DNA of 64,000 nucleotides, taken from NCBI GenBank assembly GCA_964584305.1, contig CAZOZL010000004.1, positions 186,001-250,000 of the forward strand. The letters are read 5' to 3'. Source of the DNA: SB11 sp964584305 (lineage in GTDB: Bacteria > Bacteroidota > Bacteroidia > UBA8524). Under the pieces are notes generated by a model that saw nothing but the letters and a program-made list of their open reading frames with translations, made no database searches and had not been told where the DNA came from. Positions 60,635 to 64,000 of the stretch are shown piece by piece (the first letter of the stretch is position 1; each line of letters opens with the position of its first letter). The translations under genes were made by a program, and so were the position numbers.

Positions 60635-60918
60635 ATGTTTGGAAAACTGGCAGAAACAAAACAAAAAGCAGATGAAATAAAACAACGTTTAGACACCATT
60701 ACCGTAATGTGAGAAGCACAAGCTGAAGCGGTGCAAGTAGCGGTAAACGAAAGGTGAAGCACATAATAATAGCCGATGCTTTGCTTACTGATAAAGAAGG
60801 CTTGCAAGACATATTGGCGGTAGCGGTGAATAATGCAATATAAAAGCCGACAAAGTGGCTGAAGCGGAGGTGCAAGCCCTTAGCAGCCAACTTTTACCCA
60901 ACTTGGGCAATCTATTTA
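60635..60918 (+). pseudogene. YbaB/EbfC nucleoid-associated protein, degraded
   Basis: The frame from the ATG at 60635 reads MFGKLAETKQKADEIKQRLD then TITVM and a TGA at 60710. Continuing through further stops and at least two frame changes, it resumes as IIADALLTDKEGLQDILAVA and later ADKVAEAEVQALSSQLLPNL followed by GNLF. These blocks are in the order and spacing of a complete YbaB/EbfC protein (about 95 residues). A -7 box TAAATTTG remains at 60611-60618. Several independent lesions make a sequencing error unlikely. Confidence 0.85.
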
Positions 60919-60997
60919 GGATAAGGATAGTTGTGCTTTCTGTCAACCGTCAACAAGAATTAACTGAAAACCGTAAACTATAAACTGAAACTAACAC

Positions 60998-61528
60998 ATG
61001 GAATACAACTTAGGCATAGGCTCACGTATAAAACACCCAAAATATGGTGATGGGGTGCTAATAAACTTCACATCATCAACCCTTAATATAACTTTTATTG
61101 GTAGCGGACTAAAAGAAATACCCAATACAGATGAGTTTGAGGTGATAGATGAAATGGTACCCGATACCGACTTGGTAAGTGCATACGATTTAGAACGTAC
61201 GCTTGCCAAAATATTAAAGAAATGGGGCGATTTTACCGAAACTGTGCCTTTGGGCGAGAAGTGGACAGGTGGAAAAATGATACTACAACCAGGGCGTAAA
61301 GACCTTGCCAGCAAAGAAATACCTATTGAGCAGTTTTTTCATAAAATAGTGATGTTACGCGACCGCCTGCGCACTATGGAGCAAAAGGTAAACAGTAGCA
61401 AGCTGGACGATGAAACCAAAGTAGATATACAGCAGTATATTACCCGCTGCTATGGCAGCCTAACCACTTTTAATATATTTTTTAAATACCCGCACGATAG
61501 TTTTGTGGGGGAGAAGAGTAAGGGGTAA
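60998..61528 (+). CDS. Conserved protein with N-terminal Tudor-like segment
   Basis: A 176-residue cytoplasmic protein. The start MEYNLGIGSRIKHPKYGDGV (then LINFTSSTLNITFIGSGLKE) resembles the small beta-barrel at the end of UvrD/PcrA-type helicases (GxRVxHxxFGxGxV) that binds RNA polymerase. The rest is helical (AYDLERTLAKILKKWGDFTE, FFHKIVMLRDRLRTMEQKVN) with no enzymatic motif. I believe it is a Bacteroidota-conserved family without known function. Stands alone after the ybaB pseudogene. Confidence 0.7.
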   Translation: MEYNLGIGSRIKHPKYGDGVLINFTSSTLNITFIGSGLKEIPNTDEFEVIDEMVPDTDLVSAYDLERTLAKILKKWGDFTETVPLGEKWTGGKMILQPGRKDLASKEIPIEQFFHKIVMLRDRLRTMEQKVNSSKLDDETKVDIQQYITRCYGSLTTFNIFFKYPHDSFVGEKSKG

Positions 61529-62083
61529 ATTTTACTATGTCATATACGTAGTGCATTAATAATATGGCTTTGAATAGTAGTGCTTTATATGCCTATTAGC
61601 CTTTAGCTGTTTTCCCTCCTTGTGGTGCTTGTGAGCGGATAAGAAGCCCTCCCGTGCCAGTTCGGATGGGGAAAGGGAGGTGCAAAACCTTAAGCTCTAC
61701 CAATGTATTGCAATTTTTACCTGTACCACAATTTGGCTTCCCCTTAAGGGGAAGGGTACTTAGTTGCTAATGCTAATAAGTTAATTTGGAAGGGGTTGTT
61801 ATTACTGACGCAAACGAAATAGGATTGAAATCCTACTTTGCTTTAGACTGTAATTTTAAAAGAAACTAACTTGAGCCAGTTAGAACTTAAATTCCATCAG
61901 AAAAAGATATGTAAATGTGAGTTTGCTAATAAGTGATTTCAAAATAGAGTTACTTGTTTAGTTACTACAAGGTTGTTTTTTTTGGAAGGTAATATTTCTA
62001 ATAAAATATCACCTGTTTTACAAACTTGTGTTAAATAGTGCTATGGGTATTTAAAAGTTGTAAATTGCAAGACTATTTAAAAA
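61529..62083. other. Gene-free region with repeat fragments
   Basis: No credible gene. 61609-61685 is a palindromic patch (TTTTCCCTCCTTGTGG ... AAAGGGAGGTGCAAAAC) like the ends of R2, with an R4-like GC-rich core CCCGTGCCAGTTCGGATGGG (61651-61670). 61738-61756 contains CTTCCCCTTAAGGGGAAGG, another palindrome of R2 type. The remainder, up to the Nfu gene, is AT-rich. Confidence 0.5.
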
Positions 62084-62320
62084 ATGAATCAAAAATTAGC
62101 CAAACAAGTAGATGATGTTTTAGAAACCATGCGCCCGTTTTTAACTGCCGATGGTGGAAATATAGAGCTGGTGGATATACAAGAGGATAAAATTGTTACC
62201 CTTCGCCTTTTAGGAGCGTGTAGCAATTGCGAAATGAGCCACATGACCATGAAGGCAGGAATAGAGGAGGGGATAAAAAAAGCAATACCCCAAATAGAAA
62301 CTGTTATTGCTATCAACTAA
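62084..62320 (+). CDS. NifU C-terminal domain (Nfu-type) iron-sulfur cluster protein
   Basis: A 78-residue Nfu domain that carries and transfers Fe-S clusters. The cluster-binding CxxC is Cys46 and Cys49 in LLGACSNCEMSHMTMK, preceded by MRPFLTADGGNIELVDI, the usual family opening. Single-domain Nfu proteins of this size are common in Bacteroidota. No other suf or isc genes are near. Own short transcript. Confidence 0.95.
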   Translation: MNQKLAKQVDDVLETMRPFLTADGGNIELVDIQEDKIVTLRLLGACSNCEMSHMTMKAGIEEGIKKAIPQIETVIAIN

Positions 62321-62383
62321 TCTTGCTTACTATCGTCTTATTGCAATAAGATAATATCATTATAAAAAATCGCATAAAACAAA

Positions 62384-62391
62384 TATTTTTG
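62384..62391 (+). promoter_or_regulatory. Promoter -7 box of the peptidyl-prolyl isomerase gene
   Basis: TATTTTTG matches TAnnTTTG, 35 nt before the ATG at 62427. Just before the ATG is GAGGAA, one of the few Shine-Dalgarno-like sequences in the window. Confidence 0.5.
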
Positions 62392-62426
62392 CACACTCAA
62401 AAAAAAAATTGATAAAGAAAGAGGAA

Positions 62427-64000
62427 ATGAAAAGGATACTGTTTTTACTATTACTAATTTCAGCAGGTTTATCACAAACCGCCCACGCACAAAAACTATT
62501 CACTTTTGGTAAGCACCACGCTCCATTAAGCGAGTTTGAGCGTCAGTTTTATAAAAACAACCCCAAAGAAAGTATCACAAAAGATACCGCACGCTACTAT
62601 TTGGATTTGTTTGTAAACTTTAAGCTAAAAGTACAACAAGCCAAAGACTTGGGCATGGACACCGCTGCTGTTTTTTTACAAGAAATGGGGCATTACAAAA
62701 AGCAATTAGCGCAACCGTATATGGTAGATACATCTGCTACCGAAAGCCTAATTAGCGAAGCATATAGCCACCTTAAAGAAGAAGTGAAGGTGAGCCATAT
62801 AATGGTGAAAATTGGCTATGATGCCCTGCCAAAAGACACCCTTGTAGCTTACAAAAAAGCATTAGACATAAAGAAAAAACTAAAGCATGAACCTTTTGAT
62901 TCAGTAGCAGTTAAATACTCTGAAGACCAATCAGCAAAAGACAATTATGGCAGTTTAGGCTATTTTACTGCCTTTGATATGATTTACCCTTTTGAAAGTG
63001 CTGCCTATAATACTAAAGTAGGTAGTATTGCAGGACCCTTTCGCACACAATTTGGGTATCATATAATTAAAGTATTTGATAGGCGTGCGGCAAGAGGCAA
63101 AATTAAAGCAGCACATTTATTAATTAGGTTAGATGAAAATGCTAAGGACGAAGAGATTTTGCGTGCCAAACAAAGAGCAGACTCTATTTATGCTGAAATA
63201 AAAGCAGGCAAAGGCATCTTTGATGAGATGGTAACCACTTATAGTGATGATGTGAACACCAAAGGCAATGGCGGACAAATAGGCTGGATAGAAAGTACCA
63301 ACCGTAAATATCCCAAAGATTTTAGGGAAGCTATATTTAAACTAAATAAAGATGGTGCATATAGCCTGCCCATAAAAACACCGTATGGTTTCCATATTGT
63401 AAAACGCATAGAACACAAAGGCGTAGCACCAAAAGATAGCCTGTACAATGAGTTGAAACAGAAAGTATCAAACCCTAGGGATGAGCGTTATGGTATTTCT
63501 AAGCAAGTAGTTATTAATAGAATTAAAAAAGAGTATGGCTTTAAAGAAAACAAAATCAACTTGGCTGCCTTTACCGCAAAAACAGACTCGACACTACTAT
63601 TGGGTAGATGGACTAATGCTGACCATAAAAACTTAAACTTAGAACTATTTACCCTCGGCAAAAAAAGTTTTGATGAGCATGATTTCTCTAAGTTTATTGA
63701 ACTTAACCAGCAAACGGCGTTAAAGAAAACTAAAAAAATGATTGTTGACGGTTTGTACAATAGTTTTGTTGACCAATATGTGTGGGAATATGAAGTGAAT
63801 AACCTTGCAAACAAGTACGATAAATACCGCTACTTGATACAAGAGTATAACAATGGTATTTTGTTGTTTAATCTTTCTGAAAAACGTATTTGGAACAAAG
63901 GAATAACAGATACCACAGGATTAAAAAAATACTACCAGGCAAACAAAACCAGCTATATGTGGAACAAAAGAGTAGATGCCACAATATACGAATGCCAAAG
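62427..64000 (+). CDS. Peptidyl-prolyl cis-trans isomerase, SurA/PpiC-like (runs off window)
   Basis: The first 524 codons of a periplasmic chaperone-isomerase. Signal peptide MKRILFLLLLISAGLSQTAH with cleavage near AHAQ. An N-terminal helical chaperone segment (ESITKDTARYYLDLFVNFKL) is followed by two parvulin domains: VKVSHIMVKIGYDALPKDTL ... GSLGYFTAFDMIYPFESAAY ... FGYHIIKVFDRR, and KAAHLLIRLDENAKDEEILR ... NGGQIGWIESTNRKYPKDF ... YGFHIVKRIEHKG. This layout suits outer-membrane protein folding. The frame is open to the end of the window, so the C-terminus is missing. Confidence 0.92.
   Translation, partial: MKRILFLLLLISAGLSQTAHAQKLFTFGKHHAPLSEFERQFYKNNPKESITKDTARYYLDLFVNFKLKVQQAKDLGMDTAAVFLQEMGHYKKQLAQPYMVDTSATESLISEAYSHLKEEVKVSHIMVKIGYDALPKDTLVAYKKALDIKKKLKHEPFDSVAVKYSEDQSAKDNYGSLGYFTAFDMIYPFESAAYNTKVGSIAGPFRTQFGYHIIKVFDRRAARGKIKAAHLLIRLDENAKDEEILRAKQRADSIYAEIKAGKGIFDEMVTTYSDDVNTKGNGGQIGWIESTNRKYPKDFREAIFKLNKDGAYSLPIKTPYGFHIVKRIEHKGVAPKDSLYNELKQKVSNPRDERYGISKQVVINRIKKEYGFKENKINLAAFTAKTDSTLLLGRWTNADHKNLNLELFTLGKKSFDEHDFSKFIELNQQTALKKTKKMIVDGLYNSFVDQYVWEYEVNNLANKYDKYRYLIQEYNNGILLFNLSEKRIWNKGITDTTGLKKYYQANKTSYMWNKRVDATIYECQ

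Overview
The window is chromosomal DNA from a free-living Bacteroidota bacterium, probably near Chitinophagales/Sphingobacteriales. The evidence is a low-GC genome with almost no Shine-Dalgarno sequences, promoters carrying the Bacteroidota -7 box TAnnTTTG, five large secreted proteins with type A type IX secretion (T9SS) C-terminal sorting domains, one with a type B (gliding-motility-associated) domain, and kynurenine 3-monooxygenase. No rRNA operon, prophage, plasmid functions or CRISPR array are seen.

Layout. 0-3 kb: the N-terminal part of an RND exporter, then a repeat-rich patch with a REP-associated tyrosine transposase and a small GIY-YIG gene. 3-15 kb: aminotransferase IV, uvrA, a glycosyltransferase, two T9SS cargo proteins, mlaEF, an SDR and tRNA-Arg(CCU). 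15-28 kb: recN and lpxB on divergent promoters, a giant PKD/T9SS type B protein, and the operon kmo - TerB/J-domain protein - SnoaL-like - truA - MsbA-like ABC exporter. 28-39 kb: two overlapping subtilisin-like T9SS proteases, Ppx/GppA and small membrane or secreted proteins. 39.8-40.5 kb: a tandem array of tRNA-Arg(CCG) and GIY-YIG nuclease units. 40.5-52 kb: a beta-propeller T9SS protein, a lipoprotein, bioY, pheT, a coiled-coil protein with zapA, rny and ettA. 52-53.1 kb: a DUF559 nuclease gene enclosed by duplicated palindromic repeats. 53-64 kb: yraN, lipB, a lemA-TPM-TPM operon, an exonuclease, a methyltransferase, lipoproteins, a DnaJ-like protein, a rhomboid protease, a decayed ybaB pseudogene, an Nfu protein and a partial SurA/PpiD-like isomerase.

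The most unusual content is a set of small single-nuclease genes (RAYT, two GIY-YIG, DUF559), each embedded in short palindromic repeats. The strongest case is at 39.87-40.47 kb. There an intact tRNA-Arg(CCG) is followed 13 nt later by a GIY-YIG gene whose stop codon lies inside a second tRNA-Arg copy. That second copy carries a 29-bp GC-rich hairpin in its D-loop and is followed by remnants of a further nuclease/tRNA unit. This looks like a tRNA-targeting selfish cassette. A second theme is very short or absent 5' leaders: recN, lpxB, pheT, lipB and a T9SS gene have the -7 box only 5-7 nt before the start codon, and kmo 9 nt before.

All calls come from reading the sequence; no database search was run.
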